A stretch of DNA of 64,000 nt. Origin: Okeania sp. SIO2B3 (GTDB lineage: Bacteria; Cyanobacteriota; Cyanobacteriia; Cyanobacteriales; Microcoleaceae). The position numbers were made by a program, and so were the translations under genes. The notes under the pieces are model-generated. The model did no database searches. It was not told the DNA's origin and was given only the letters and a program-made list of their open reading frames with translations. Each line of letters begins with the position of its first letter. Position 1 is the first letter of the stretch. Location of the stretch: positions 1-64,000 of the forward strand of contig NZ_JAAHGH010000005.1 of assembly GCF_010672525.1 (NCBI RefSeq), given 5' to 3'. This document shows, piece after piece, positions 10,354-19,212 of the stretch.

Positions 10354-12093
10354 ATGACACAAACACAAATTCCTTTAGAAACCAAACCAGAACCGGAAAA
10401 AGCACATCCGGAGGCATGGAAATGGTATCACTACTTCGGCTATAACATAGACCACAAGGTAATCGGCATTCAATATCTGGTTACTGCCTTCATCTTTTAT
10501 CTCGTCGGTGGTCTCATGGCCATGGCTATGCGTGCAGAACTCTACACGCCAGATGCAGACTTTCTCGACCCAAATGTTTACAACTCTTTCCTGACAAATC
10601 ATGGCACGATTATGATTTTCCTGTGGATCGTGCCTGCTGCCATTGGAGGTTTTGGTAACTATCTGGTCCCCCTAATGGTGGGAGCTAGAGACATGGCATT
10701 TCCTAACCTGAATGCGATCGCCTTCTGGCTCAACCCAGTTGCTGGAGCATTCTTAATTGCTAGTTTAGCTTTTGGTGGAGCACAAAGCGGGTGGACAGCT
10801 TATCCACCACTCAGCCTTATTACTAATAACATCGGACAAACTTTATGGATTCTCTGTATTGTATTAGTGGGAACTTCCTCCATCATGGGTGCGCTAAACT
10901 TTATCGTCACCATCCTCAAAATGAAAGTTCCTAGTATGAAGTGGGAACAACTACCTCTATTCTGCTGGGCAATCTTAGCTACTTCCGTTTTGGCACTATG
11001 CTCAACTCCTGTCTTAGCAGCAGGTTTAGTACTGTTATTATTTGATATCAACTTTGGCACCGGCTTCTTTAAACCAGAGATGGGCGGTGATGTGGTCATC
11101 TACCAGCACTTATTCTGGTTCTATTCTCACCCCGCAGTTTATCTGATGATTCTGCCAATTTTTGGCATTCTCTCAGAGGTCATTCCCGTTCATGCTCGCA
11201 AAGGGATATTTGGTTATAAAGCGATCGCTTACTCCAGTCTTGCTATTTGCCTAGTAGGTTTGTTCGTGTGGGTACACCATATGTTCACCAGTGGAACTCC
11301 TCCCTGGATGCGGATGTTCTTCACCATCTCTACTCTAATTGTTGCAGTTCCCACCGGAGTCAAAATTTTTAGTTGGGTAGCTACCCTCTGGGGCGGAAAA
11401 ATCCGTTATACAAGTGGGATGCTTTTTGCCATTGGTCTATTAGCAATGTTTGTTATGGGTGGACTAAGTGGCGTAACTATGGGAACAGCTCCATTCGACG
11501 TTCACGTCCATGACAGTTATTATGTCGTAGCTCACTTCCATTACGTTTTATTTGGTGGTTCAGTGTTTGGTCTGTATGCAGGTATCTATCACTGGTTCCC
11601 CAAAATGACAGGTCGGATGTACAACGAAACCTGGGGTCGGATTCATTTTGTTCTGACTTTAATTGGTACTAACCTCACTTTCTTACCCATGCACCAATTG
11701 GGTTTACAAGGAATGCCACGTCGTATTGCTATGTATGACCCTCAGTTTGAAGCTATTAACCATATCTGTACTTATGGGTCAATTATTCTAGGTTTGTCTG
11801 TAATTCCATTCTTCATCAACATGGTTTGGAGTTGGATGTATGGACCAAAAGCTGATGATAATCCTTGGGGTGGTTTATCCTTGGAGTGGACAACTAGCTC
11901 ACCTCCGATCATTGAAAACTGGGAAGTGTTGCCAGTAGTTACTTATGGTCCTTATGATTTTGGCTCTAAGAAGACTCTTGGTATTCGAGAGCGCTTCAAG
12001 CTAATTTCAAAAGGAAGTTTCAAGACGAAGGAAACAGGCGTGCCTTTATCTGAAGCTCAGTCTTCATCTTTTGATGATGATTCTCAGAACTAA
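10354..12093 (+). CDS. ctaD: Cytochrome c oxidase subunit I (A2-type)
   Basis: This 579-residue, 12-helix catalytic subunit binds heme a and the heme a3-CuB centre. Visible ligands are the heme a His in LTNHGTIMIF, the CuB/Tyr segment FWFYSHPAVYLMILP, the CuB pair in WVHHMFTSG and the heme pair in HDSYYVVAHFHYVLFGG. Instead of the HPEVY glutamate of A1-type oxidases the sequence has YSHPAV, the signature of A2-type heme-copper oxidases, where a Tyr-Ser pair replaces the D-channel glutamate. The start MTQTQIPLETKPEPEK gives a short cytoplasmic tail. It lies between ctaC and ctaE in one operon. Confidence 0.97.
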   Translation: MTQTQIPLETKPEPEKAHPEAWKWYHYFGYNIDHKVIGIQYLVTAFIFYLVGGLMAMAMRAELYTPDADFLDPNVYNSFLTNHGTIMIFLWIVPAAIGGFGNYLVPLMVGARDMAFPNLNAIAFWLNPVAGAFLIASLAFGGAQSGWTAYPPLSLITNNIGQTLWILCIVLVGTSSIMGALNFIVTILKMKVPSMKWEQLPLFCWAILATSVLALCSTPVLAAGLVLLLFDINFGTGFFKPEMGGDVVIYQHLFWFYSHPAVYLMILPIFGILSEVIPVHARKGIFGYKAIAYSSLAICLVGLFVWVHHMFTSGTPPWMRMFFTISTLIVAVPTGVKIFSWVATLWGGKIRYTSGMLFAIGLLAMFVMGGLSGVTMGTAPFDVHVHDSYYVVAHFHYVLFGGSVFGLYAGIYHWFPKMTGRMYNETWGRIHFVLTLIGTNLTFLPMHQLGLQGMPRRIAMYDPQFEAINHICTYGSIILGLSVIPFFINMVWSWMYGPKADDNPWGGLSLEWTTSSPPIIENWEVLPVVTYGPYDFGSKKTLGIRERFKLISKGSFKTKETGVPLSEAQSSSFDDDSQN

Positions 12094-12240
12094 TTTTCCA
12101 GAGAACAATTAGAATGGTATCTAGTTTGTTCTGTATGTAGAAATTCAGTAGTTAGAGTAGTTAGTGGTTGTATAGACTGCTAACTACTTTAGATATCAAC
12201 TTTCAGAAATTATTTTTGTTTATTTTAGGTACAGGAAATT

Positions 12241-12876
12241 ATGCAAGGTTCAACAATTGATACAACTAATAATTTAGTTGATACTTCTGTCCAATCTGGG
12301 TCAGTAGAAGCAGGCCATCACGAAGAACATCAGGATTTACGAGTTTTTGGATTAATCACATTTCTTGCTTCCGAGTCTTTAATGTTTGGAGGACTATTTG
12401 CTGCTTATTTAATTTACCGAGCAAATGCCGGGGTTTGGCCTCCTGAAGAAACAGAGGTAGAGTTGTTATTGCCAACCATAAACACTATTATTCTGGTTTC
12501 TAGTAGTTTTGTGATTCACAAAGGCGATACTGCAATTAAAAAGAACAATCTCTCAGGAATGCGTCTATGGTATATAGTTACGGCAATCATGGGTATTATC
12601 TTTTTGGGTGGTCAGGTTTATGAGTACATGACTCTAGGTTATGGTCTGACTACTAATGTGTTTTCCAATTGTTTTTATGTAATGACTGGTTTCCACGGTC
12701 TGCACGTTTTTGTTGGCGTGCTACTTATCCTGGGTGTCTTGTGGCGTTCTCGTCGTGCTGGTCATTACAATGAAGGCAAACACGTTGGTATTGAAATGGC
12801 AGAAATATATTGGCACTTTGTTGATATTATCTGGATTGTTTTATTCACTTTGCTTTACATTTTGACTCAGATTTAA
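12241..12876 (+). CDS. ctaE: Cytochrome c oxidase subunit III
   Basis: This 211-residue membrane protein has about five helices, typical of the short cyanobacterial subunit III. Conserved segments include FLASESLMFGGLFAAYLIYR (with the buried Glu), GFHGLHVFVGVLLI and EIYWHFVDIIWIVLF near the C-terminus. It completes the aa3 oxidase complex with ctaC and ctaD, 147 bp upstream. No terminator hairpin is obvious directly after the stop. Confidence 0.95.
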   Translation: MQGSTIDTTNNLVDTSVQSGSVEAGHHEEHQDLRVFGLITFLASESLMFGGLFAAYLIYRANAGVWPPEETEVELLLPTINTIILVSSSFVIHKGDTAIKKNNLSGMRLWYIVTAIMGIIFLGGQVYEYMTLGYGLTTNVFSNCFYVMTGFHGLHVFVGVLLILGVLWRSRRAGHYNEGKHVGIEMAEIYWHFVDIIWIVLFTLLYILTQI

Positions 12877-13304
12877 TTTGTACGCAAAGGCATTTATATA
12901 TGTTCAAAATCAAGATGTTAGGACATTGGTAAATCTTCAAACTCAGTCAGGAATTACTTCTGTACGGGCGTTTTGCTAGGGCACAACTACGTTAACGCTC
13001 CGCGACATATAAAGCGGAGCTTTGCGGAACGCAAACTGCCGAAAGCTTGCACATAACTATCGTTAATGCTCCTACTGACTTCTGATATCATGTCCGGATA
13101 ATTAGTGATAAAAAACTTTCTCCTTCTTCTCCTGTTCTTCTTCTTCCTTTCCTCCTGACTCCTGACTTCCCCTCCCCTCCTGGGAGGGGTTAGGGGTGGG
13201 TTGGGAGGGGAAGGGGCGAGGGGTGGGTTGACTCCTGAGGACTCCGTCGTTATTTATTTATAACTGTTCAACCGGACATGATATGACTTGCACGTAGCGC
13301 TATA
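12877..13304. mobile_element. R3 element (13085-13284) in ctaE 3' spacer
   Basis: ATATCATGTCCGG at 13085 and CCGGACATGATAT ending at 13284 are perfect 13-bp inverted ends. The core holds ccttcttctcctg-type tracts, GGGAGGGG-rich sequence and ends near cgtcgttatttat. The element is almost the inverse of the one at 22211-22394. The part before 13085 contains a GGAGCTTTGCGG-type palindrome (about 13016-13045) shared with several other spacers. No gene is seen. Confidence 0.65.
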
Positions 13305-13967
13305 TCACCCACTAGTAACTGTCACGGAATAATTAAATTTAAAAGGCTGAAAACTTTTTCCATCTTTGGCACTCCCAATAATTTCTAAATCATAAACACC
13401 AGCTTTTGGAAAAGTAATTTCTGCCCCTGGTATCTCTTGATATTGTTCAGTATCAATACCTTTTAATTCTGGATTCATTATCGGTTTACTTTCAGCATTA
13501 CGAGGTTGAGAATAAACATTTAATTGACAATCACATTCACTAAAAGGAAGACTTTTTCCGCCCTTACGAGTAAGAGCAAACCAAGCTAAAGAAGGTTTGC
13601 CTACCTTGGGATTATGATTAGGAGTAATGTGAAAAGTACAAGCCACATCTTCAGAAACTTCGACATTATGAGCTTGAAATTTGAAAAATGAATGAACTGG
13701 TTTGGTCAGTTTTTGAGACTCTAGAATAGACTCTTTATTTTTTACATAAGCCAACTGGAAGTAATTTATTTTTTGACTGTCTGTAGATAAAAATATCGGC
13801 TCTAAATCATCTTTTTTTTGATGATTATCAATTAATTCTGACGAAAAATTATTGTTAAGTTTGGTAGTTTCTCCACCAAAAGAAGAAATCAAAATTAGCA
13901 AAGAAACATTCAGACTAATTTTTAATAAAAAAAACATTTTTTTACCTCCTCCTAAGTTTATTATCAA
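13305..13967 (-). CDS. Secreted protein of unknown function
   Basis: This 220-residue protein has a hydrophobic N-terminal stretch (MFFLLKISLNVSLLILISSF after an 11-residue lead) that reads as a signal peptide. The true start may be the ATG at residue 11. The mature part has a beta-rich C-terminal half (FTITPNHNPK-like, GKSLPFSECDCQLNVYS, PGAEITFPKAGVYDLEIIG), suggesting an Ig-like or CARDB-like periplasmic domain with four cysteines in all. It lies 108 bp downstream of the SafE-like membrane protein in the same direction, so the pair may act together, perhaps in metal or redox handling near the oxidase (inference). I do not recognise the family. Confidence 0.6.
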   Translation of the reverse strand: MIINLGGGKKMFFLLKISLNVSLLILISSFGGETTKLNNNFSSELIDNHQKKDDLEPIFLSTDSQKINYFQLAYVKNKESILESQKLTKPVHSFFKFQAHNVEVSEDVACTFHITPNHNPKVGKPSLAWFALTRKGGKSLPFSECDCQLNVYSQPRNAESKPIMNPELKGIDTEQYQEIPGAEITFPKAGVYDLEIIGSAKDGKSFQPFKFNYSVTVTSG

Positions 13968-13992
13968 ATAGTATTATTGGCTATATTTAGGT

Positions 13993-14075
13993 AAGCATTT
14001 CCTACAGAACCCTGCGCAAACATAATTTTGAATTATTCTTCTAAGATAATAAGTTGATAGCTAATAGCTAAATGC
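13993..14075. repeat. R6-type element between the secreted protein and SafE-like genes
   Basis: GTAAGCATTTCCTACAG at 13993 and gctaaatgcttac ending at about 14080 are R6-type ends, with gcgcaaac in the core. The right end just enters the last codons of the next gene, so its C-terminal residues may derive from the element. Confidence 0.45.
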
Positions 14076-15419
14076 TTACGAATTATGCACCTGCTTTTTA
14101 ATTTTAACTTGTTCCAGTGGTGGTACATAATATTTGCCTATAGAAAATAAAGACCAAAACTGATATGAACGTATAATCAAAACAACTAATATTGTCACAC
14201 CCAAAAAAACAGCACGCAACTGATTTCCTAAACTCCATTCCAACGCACCCAAATAGTGGGAACCCACCGCCACCACATGAACTCCACATAACAAAAATGC
14301 CGGAACACTCAACAAATGCAACCTTCGCCACCACTTACCTAAATATTTCACCGCCCCATCAAAACTCGTCAGCGCTAACGGTAACATTAACCCCAAACCA
14401 AAAATACCTGCCCATATTCCTATCTGATGCAGAGGCAACATAAACGATACTGCCTGCATATTCCAATTTAAACTGTGGTCTAACATTTTTCCTGTATGCG
14501 CCACTGACAAAACAAATGCTCCCATTCCTATTGCTCGTCGATAACGTAGAGGTTGACTCCAAAACCGACTTAGGGGTCGCGCTACCAAGGCTAACATTAA
14601 ACATAATATTGCAGCAGAACCACTGTAGTCAACCATCTCACCATTGCGCATGACTACCATGATGCCAGTAAAAATACTCACCCATCCTGCCATTTGAAAT
14701 AGTTGACTACGTTTGTCTGCACTCAAAAAAGATGTCAACATTCCTACGCCTAACATTGAGGGTAATGTTCCCAACCCAAACGCCAACATAGTTGCTCCAC
14801 CTAACCAGATATTGCTAGTTTCTGCCGCTTTAATTTGAGCAGCATAGAGAAAACCACATGGCATCAAACCCCAAACTAAGCCTAGGAAAGCAGGAGTCCA
14901 CCATTTGTTTTCCATGGAGAGGTGAACCATGACTGTACTGAGGCGGTTATGTAGGTTATTTTTTTTCAAAGGATGGAATATTGGTAGTTTGGGTAATAGT
15001 TGTGGTTGCACTTTTGCCAGACCAAACCAAATTAGCATTAATCCTGTGAGTATTGCTAACCACCGTCGCAAGTCACTGTCGATGCCAGCTAAATGACCAC
15101 TTGCTACTAATACTGAACCTAATGCACCAATACCAGCGCCAGTTAAGGTGTAGCTACAGAGGCGGCCGAGGTTAAGCAGGGTATGAAATTTAAATTGATG
15201 CCATTTGTTAGGAGAAGTTGAGGATAGAACATCCGTTCCGCTTCGCGACCGGACATCGGTTCCGTTCTGCGATAGAACATCCGTTCCGCTCCGCGAACGC
15301 GTAGAAAGAGAGAAAGTTGCAGTCAATGGTCCGCACATTCCGACGCAGTGACCGAAACTGCCAAGAAATCCTAAAGTTGTTAATAGTAATAGGTCTAATA
15401 GCACGTTTTTATAAATCAA
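14076..15419 (-). CDS. SafE/UreH-like membrane protein fused to a ferric-reductase-like domain
   Basis: This 447-residue membrane protein begins with the UreH_2/SafE (cytochrome c biogenesis/heavy-metal exporter-like) hallmark SFGHCVGMCGPLTA (about residues 21-34) and the matching LVWGLMPCGFLYAA later. The last 150 residues hold WWRRLHLLSVPAFLLCGVHV, resembling a ferric-reductase-like transmembrane domain with spaced histidines. The substrate is unknown; metal ions or sulfur compounds are possible. Residues about 41-66 (RSRSGTDVLSQNGTDVRSRS) are three tandem copies of GTDV encoded by a repeat at 15222-15304, inserted in frame right after the first motif. It follows the oxidase operon in reverse orientation. 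Confidence 0.7.
   Translation of the reverse strand: MIYKNVLLDLLLLTTLGFLGSFGHCVGMCGPLTATFSLSTRSRSGTDVLSQNGTDVRSRSGTDVLSSTSPNKWHQFKFHTLLNLGRLCSYTLTGAGIGALGSVLVASGHLAGIDSDLRRWLAILTGLMLIWFGLAKVQPQLLPKLPIFHPLKKNNLHNRLSTVMVHLSMENKWWTPAFLGLVWGLMPCGFLYAAQIKAAETSNIWLGGATMLAFGLGTLPSMLGVGMLTSFLSADKRSQLFQMAGWVSIFTGIMVVMRNGEMVDYSGSAAILCLMLALVARPLSRFWSQPLRYRRAIGMGAFVLSVAHTGKMLDHSLNWNMQAVSFMLPLHQIGIWAGIFGLGLMLPLALTSFDGAVKYLGKWWRRLHLLSVPAFLLCGVHVVAVGSHYLGALEWSLGNQLRAVFLGVTILVVLIIRSYQFWSLFSIGKYYVPPLEQVKIKKQVHNS
15222..15304. repeat. In-frame REP-like repeat inside the SafE-like gene
   Basis: Three imperfect copies of a unit containing GATAGAACATCCGTTCCGCT and TCGCGA lie within the reading frame. They are more GC-rich than the surroundings and resemble dispersed intergenic palindromes elsewhere in the window. 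Their insertion keeps the frame and adds about 26 residues. Confidence 0.6.
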
Positions 15420-15427
15420 TAAAATAC

Positions 15428-15850
15428 TTATAACTCATCAGGAATAATTACATCAATTACTTCTGTTTGATTTTTCCGGTAAATGCGAAAATCACTATCT
15501 AAAGTTAACAAACTACTGCCAGGAATTAATTCACTCATTCGTACTAAACAAGCATCTGCAAAAGACATAGGAACAGATTTGTATTTTTTCATCAAGTTTC
15601 CCACTGCCTCTACTTCTTCGGTTAAGGCAAATGAAATTTGGATAACGCCCGCTTTTACTAAAGAAATTACCGCGTCCTCTCCGCCATAGGTATTTTGTAG
15701 CAAAAAACAGGTTTCAGAAATCACAGCTTCACAGGTATACAATGGCAAACTAATGGTTTTCCACATCTCTGTTGTCCAATTATGAAAGCGATCGCCTTTA
15801 TCTATCAAGGCAACTAATGGACTTGTGTCTAAAATTACGTTTAATTTCAT
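15428..15850 (-). CDS. PIN-domain toxin (VapC-like)
   Basis: This 140-residue protein fits the PIN ribonuclease fold: an N-terminal VILDTSPLVALID with the first catalytic Asp, an acidic AVISETCFLL in the middle, SFADACLVRMSE with the third acidic residue, and LLTLDSDFRIYR near the end. Such proteins cleave RNA when released from their antitoxin. The ATG overlaps the stop of the upstream antitoxin gene by four bases (15847-15850), the usual translational coupling of toxin-antitoxin pairs. It ends nine bases before the SafE-like gene starts. Confidence 0.85.
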   Translation of the reverse strand: MKLNVILDTSPLVALIDKGDRFHNWTTEMWKTISLPLYTCEAVISETCFLLQNTYGGEDAVISLVKAGVIQISFALTEEVEAVGNLMKKYKSVPMSFADACLVRMSELIPGSSLLTLDSDFRIYRKNQTEVIDVIIPDEL

Positions 15851-16098
15851 TTAGCTGAAGGTCTCTCAAGGTACTTTTTATTATAGGATAAATCCCCAAT
15901 GCCACTATCAACACAACCAACCCATTGTTTAGCAGCTTCATAAGCAGATATCGGTTTTTTTTCAGGGGGAGGAGTTTCTATATTTTGGTTTTTACTATGC
16001 AAAAATTCAATAAAATCTAAAACTTCTTGCTGTTGTTGAGGAGTTAATTTTTTCACGTTTTCTAAAATTATTTGTTCGTAACTAATTGCTTGAGTCAT
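15847..16098 (-). CDS. DUF2281-like antitoxin of the VapBC-type pair
   Basis: This 83-residue protein begins with SYEQIILENVKKLTPQQQQE and continues VLDFIEFL, the helical pattern of DUF2281-type antitoxins that pair with PIN toxins in cyanobacteria. The C-terminal half (KPISAYEAAKQWVGCVDSGI) would wrap the toxin. It is translationally coupled to the toxin gene and probably autoregulates the operon (family knowledge). The promoter should lie in the 108-bp spacer shared with the divergent HTH gene. Confidence 0.75.
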   Translation of the reverse strand: MTQAISYEQIILENVKKLTPQQQQEVLDFIEFLHSKNQNIETPPPEKKPISAYEAAKQWVGCVDSGIGDLSYNKKYLERPSAK

Positions 16099-16206
16099 TT
16101 GTTTATTTTTCTCTTAAATTGAACGATTTTTTTTACATCTTAACAGATTTTTGATGTGACACATAGTCCGTAGACTGATAATCCACAAATTATCAAAATC
16201 TAAGGT

Positions 16207-16455
16207 ATGGATAAATCAAAAAGTCAGATTCTGACTGCCCTTGGTCGTTTGATTAAACAACGCCGGATTAAATTGGGAATTTCTCAAGAAGAGCTTGGAT
16301 TTAGATCTAACTTAGATCGTACCTATATATCTGGACTAGAACGTGGTGTGAGAAATCCTTCTCTAACTGCTCTTGTTAATTTAGCTGGCGGAATGGGTAT
16401 TAGCGTATCAGAACTTCTTGATAATTTAGAGGCAGAAGCTAATAATATAGAGTGA
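16207..16455 (+). CDS. XRE-family HTH regulator, likely restriction-modification controller protein
   Basis: This 82-residue protein is almost entirely a helix-turn-helix domain: LGRLIKQRRIKLGISQEELG, then LDRTYISGLERGVRNPSLT, the classical XRE/C-protein recognition helix, and LVNLAGGMGISVSELL. Size and sequence match controller (C) proteins of type II restriction-modification systems, which switch on their own and the endonuclease gene. The next gene starts within its stop codon (GTGA at 16452-16455), which supports this role. The gene itself looks intact although the system it served is dead. Confidence 0.8.
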   Translation: MDKSKSQILTALGRLIKQRRIKLGISQEELGFRSNLDRTYISGLERGVRNPSLTALVNLAGGMGISVSELLDNLEAEANNIE

Positions 16456-16961
16456 GCAATCAAGACTTAGTAGAAAAGTTAAAATCTACATTTAGAAAAA
16501 ACTCAACTCAATTAAAAGTATTTAATCTTTTATCAGATAGAGAATGGCATTGTCGTAGTTGTGAAGGTAAAAACGTAGCATCAGAACAATATGCAGGTGG
16601 AGGTGGTATTCAAGGATTACAAAGAGGCACAAAAATTCGTCCTGGTTTAGAAATTAACACGGAAAGAAAGTTCTGCAATACTTGTCAAAAACAAACAACA
16701 TGGGATTGTTGGACAGGAAAAATCAAAGCAGCAAATGCTCCTGCTAATATTCCCTCAGAATTAGTCGAAAAAATATTATCTGTCTATTCGTATGTAGATG
16801 TGATTGAACAAAGACAACGACCGCGACATGAAATTATTATTGACCATCGCTTTCCAATGGAAAGATGGGGAAATGTTGAAGAAACTCATAACTTAAATAT
16901 GAGTGAAACTGAGATTAAACAGAAATTTCAATTGCTTAAAAAAGATAGTGGAGGTAATCTT

Positions 16962-17088
16962 AACGAAGTCAGAAGTTAGAAGTCAGAAGTCAGAAGTTAG
17001 AAGTTATTTTTGTAACGGGGATGCGTGAGCAACTCTCCAAAAATATTGCGCCTTAAAAGGCGGGGTTGCGCGACCCTTATGATTTTGA
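16962..17088. mobile_element. R4 element, 127 bp, with 7-bp target duplication
   Basis: It starts aacgaagtcagaagtt, continues with gaagtcag-type repeats, and contains ttatttttgtaacgggg, ccaaaaatattgcgcct and aaaaggcgggg. It is bounded by TAATCTT on both sides. A second, expanded copy lies at about 61711-61930 and a fragment at 37796-37850. No coding capacity or obvious inverted ends are seen. Confidence 0.65.
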
Positions 17089-17176
17089 TAATCTTTTAAA
17101 ATCAAGAAGCTGTGAATTTTGTATCAAAACTGGTAAAAGGGGTACACCATTAGGCATTAAATTCTGGTATCAAGGT

Positions 17177-17433
17177 CATTTAAGTTATCAGTTATCAGTT
17201 ATCAGTACCTCTGCAATAGGGAGGCAAGAAAATACGGAATTATACCATTTTGAAAAAAGAATGTTACAAATAAACTGGCTAGTAAATAACTAATAATCCA
17301 CCTAAAACCTAAAACTTAGCACCTAGTACCTACCACCTACCACCTAGAAAATTATTTGTAGCAAACATTTATCAAATTGGTATTATATTTTTTTTATCCC
17401 CTTAAAAGGGGAGGCGCATACCCACAATTTCTC
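17177..17433. mobile_element. Second insertion in the restriction endonuclease gene (R5-like)
   Basis: About 257 bp between two GGT triplets (17174-17176, 17434-17436) interrupts the frame. It holds agttatcagttatcagt repeats, a tract of acctaaaacctaaaac and tacctaccacctacc repeats, and ends with an R5-type hairpin, ccccttaaaaggggagg. It may be more than one element. Removing it restores the frame exactly. Confidence 0.6.
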
Positions 17434-17577
17434 GGTAATGAAAATTGGCCTCGTAATATACCTCAAGTTGGAAAAGATGCTGAGACTGGGTGTATTGGAT
17501 GTGGTTGGTATAATTTTGAGATTTGGCGAAATACTCTTAATCAAAAACTAACTGAGTTTAAATAAAATAATTAACTA

Positions 17578-17664
17578 TTATTTACTTTGATTTTCTAGGG
17601 CAATTTTATTTAAAAAAGGAATCAATGCATAACCTATACATTCTGCTAAACGAGGAGGTACAGC
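17578..17664 (-). pseudogene. C-terminal remnant of a DNA (cytosine-5) methyltransferase
   Basis: The minus strand from about 17664 down to TAA at 17578-17580 reads AVPPRLAECIGYALIPFLNK plus eight residues. This matches motif X of C5 DNA methyltransferases (GNAVPP-x-LA-x2-IG-x-A). Upstream of the Ala the sequence turns to poly-A and R5-type repeat, so the rest of the gene is gone. The position, convergent and 12 bases from the endonuclease end, marks it as the cognate methylase of the dead restriction system. Confidence 0.6.
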
Positions 17665-17665
17665 T

Positions 17666-17844
17666 TTTTTTGTGCTTAATTAAATGTTAAAATATCCCTC
17701 TCTCACCGAATAATTAAAGTGGAAGTCTCTGAGTTAAAGAAAAAATAAATCTAACAAATTATTTTAGTCAATCCTTTTCTTTTAAGAATAGGTAATTATT
17801 AATTTTTAAAACCCTAAACCTAACACCCACAATTTTCGTTTTTC
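17666..17844. repeat. R5-like repeat that replaced the methyltransferase gene
   Basis: The stretch contains caccgaataattaaag, ttcttttaagaataggta and a taattattaatt tract. These are the same blocks found beside the Rpn pseudogene (27770-27830) and near 36258 and 48230. No gene is present. Confidence 0.45.
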
Positions 17845-19212
17845 TTATCTCTTTCTTCTTCCTTCACTAATAAGTTTTAAACACAACTCCCGAAAATGTT
17901 CTCCTCGTTGTTCAAAATTTGGATATTGGTCGAAACTTGCACAAGCAGGAGACAATAATACAACTTTTGCATCATATTTTTTTGCCAATGCTGCACCTCT
18001 AATTACTGCTCGCTCCATTCCTCCTACTATTTCATAATTATGAAAATTAATTTTTTGTAGTCTCTTGGCAAAAGTCTCAGCGGCATCACCAATTAATAAA
18101 ACAGCAGCAACTTTTTCCTTAATTCGTCGCAACCAGTCGTTATCATTACCCTGTTTAGCTTCACCACCAGCAATTAATAACACAGGTCCTGGTACAGCAC
18201 TTAAACCAACTGCTGCTGCATCATAATTTGTTGCTTTACTATCATTGACAAAATCTACTCCATTCCAAGTGCAAATATATTCTAAGCGATGAGGTACGCC
18301 AGGAAATGTTTTCACTGCTTCAGCGATCGCCTCTTTTTCTATTCCTGCCAATTTTGCTACTCCCACTGCCATCAATAAATTTTGTTGATTATGATTTCCC
18401 AACATTCGCAGGGACTCCACAGAAACTATTTTTTCCCCTAACGCTACTACCCACCCATCCTCAATGTAAATTCCTTTGGCAGTATCTCCCATTAAGTTAG
18501 TTTTACCTTTGATACTTGTCCAGTGAGCATTATGTCCAAGGTTAATTGCATTTTGACGTATATACGAGTCGTCACTATTGAAAACTTGTATTTGAGAGCG
18601 ATTTAATAAAGATGCTTTAATATTAAAATAATTTTCGATTGTATGGTGGCGACTCAGATGATCGGGGGTCAAAGTAGTCCAAACACCAATTTGAGGTCCA
18701 AGGGTACTAGATGATTCTATTTGATAGCTACTAATTTCTGCAATTACCCAATCTGGCGAAGTTTCTGATAAAGCTAATTCGCAAGCAGCATAGCCAATGT
18801 TACCACAGGCAGGAGCGTTTAATCCTGCGGTATGAAAAATTGCAGCAACTAAAGCAGTGGTAGTAGTTTTGCCATTAGTACCAGTTATCCCTACCCAAGG
18901 AGAAGACTTGAGATATCGCCATGCTAATTCCATTTCTCCAATAGTTTCAATTCCACTTTCTCTGGCACGTTGGAGTGGGGGTATATCCCAAGGTACACCG
19001 GGACTAACAACGACTAAATCTAAAGATGTTTCCGGTTCAAATGAATAACCTAACTTAACAGTAATACCTTCTTGAGTTAATTTTTGTTGCTGTTGTTCAA
19101 GAGAGTCGGATGTGTTGCGATCGCTCAGTTCCACTTCCCAACCATTTTTCTTTAGCAGTCGCGCAGCAGCAACACCTGATTTTCCTAGACCAATAATATG
19201 AGTTTTTGGCAT
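17845..19212 (-). CDS. murD: UDP-N-acetylmuramoylalanine--D-glutamate ligase
   Basis: This 455-residue cytoplasmic ligase adds D-Glu to UDP-MurNAc-L-Ala in peptidoglycan synthesis. It has the N-terminal Rossmann part ([16 protein letters not shown]), the ATP-binding loop [15 protein letters not shown] (about residues 109-123), the Mur-family [10 protein letters not shown] block, [11 protein letters not shown], then HRLEYI and [14 protein letters not shown] in the C-terminal domain. The length is normal. It stands alone, with 650 bp of repeat-rich DNA between it and glyS. Confidence 0.97.
   Translation of the reverse strand: MPKTHIIGLGKSGVAAARLLKKNGWEVELSDRNTSDSLEQQQQKLTQEGITVKLGYSFEPETSLDLVVVSPGVPWDIPPLQRARESGIETIGEMELAWRYLKSSPWVGITGTNGKTTTTALVAAIFHTAGLNAPACGNIGYAACELALSETSPDWVIAEISSYQIESSSTLGPQIGVWTTLTPDHLSRHHTIENYFNIKASLLNRSQIQVFNSDDSYIRQNAINLGHNAHWTSIKGKTNLMGDTAKGIYIEDGWVVALGEKIVSVESLRMLGNHNQQNLLMAVGVAKLAGIEKEAIAEAVKTFPGVPHRLEYICTWNGVDFVNDSKATNYDAAAVGLSAVPGPVLLIAGGEAKQGNDNDWLRRIKEKVAAVLLIGDAAETFAKRLQKINFHNYEIVGGMERAVIRGAALAKKYDAKVVLLSPACASFDQYPNFEQRGEHFRELCLKLISEGRRKR

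Larger units (their letters stand above)
16452..17565 (+). pseudogene. Type II restriction endonuclease (HNH-like), broken by two insertions
   Basis: The GTG at 16452 overlaps the regulator stop. The first 170 codons are intact to 16961 and contain CRSC, CNTC and an HNH-like IIDHRFPMERWG. An R4 element (16962-17088, flanked by taatctt at 16955-16961 and 17089-17095) breaks the frame. Codons resume at 17096 (LKSRSCEFCIKTGKRGTPLG) and reach GGT at 17174-17176. A second insertion of about 257 bp follows, and coding resumes at 17437 (NENWPRNIPQVGKDAETG ... CIGCGWY) to TAA at 17565. Removing both inserts joins all three parts in one frame of 239 residues with four CxxC pairs, expected for a zinc-containing HNH nuclease. 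The target sequence is unknown. Confidence 0.8.

Noticed and set aside
14104-14604. Overlapping frames inside the SafE-like gene
   Set aside because: Their composition is that of antisense or shifted reading of membrane helices. The main frame has the conserved motifs.
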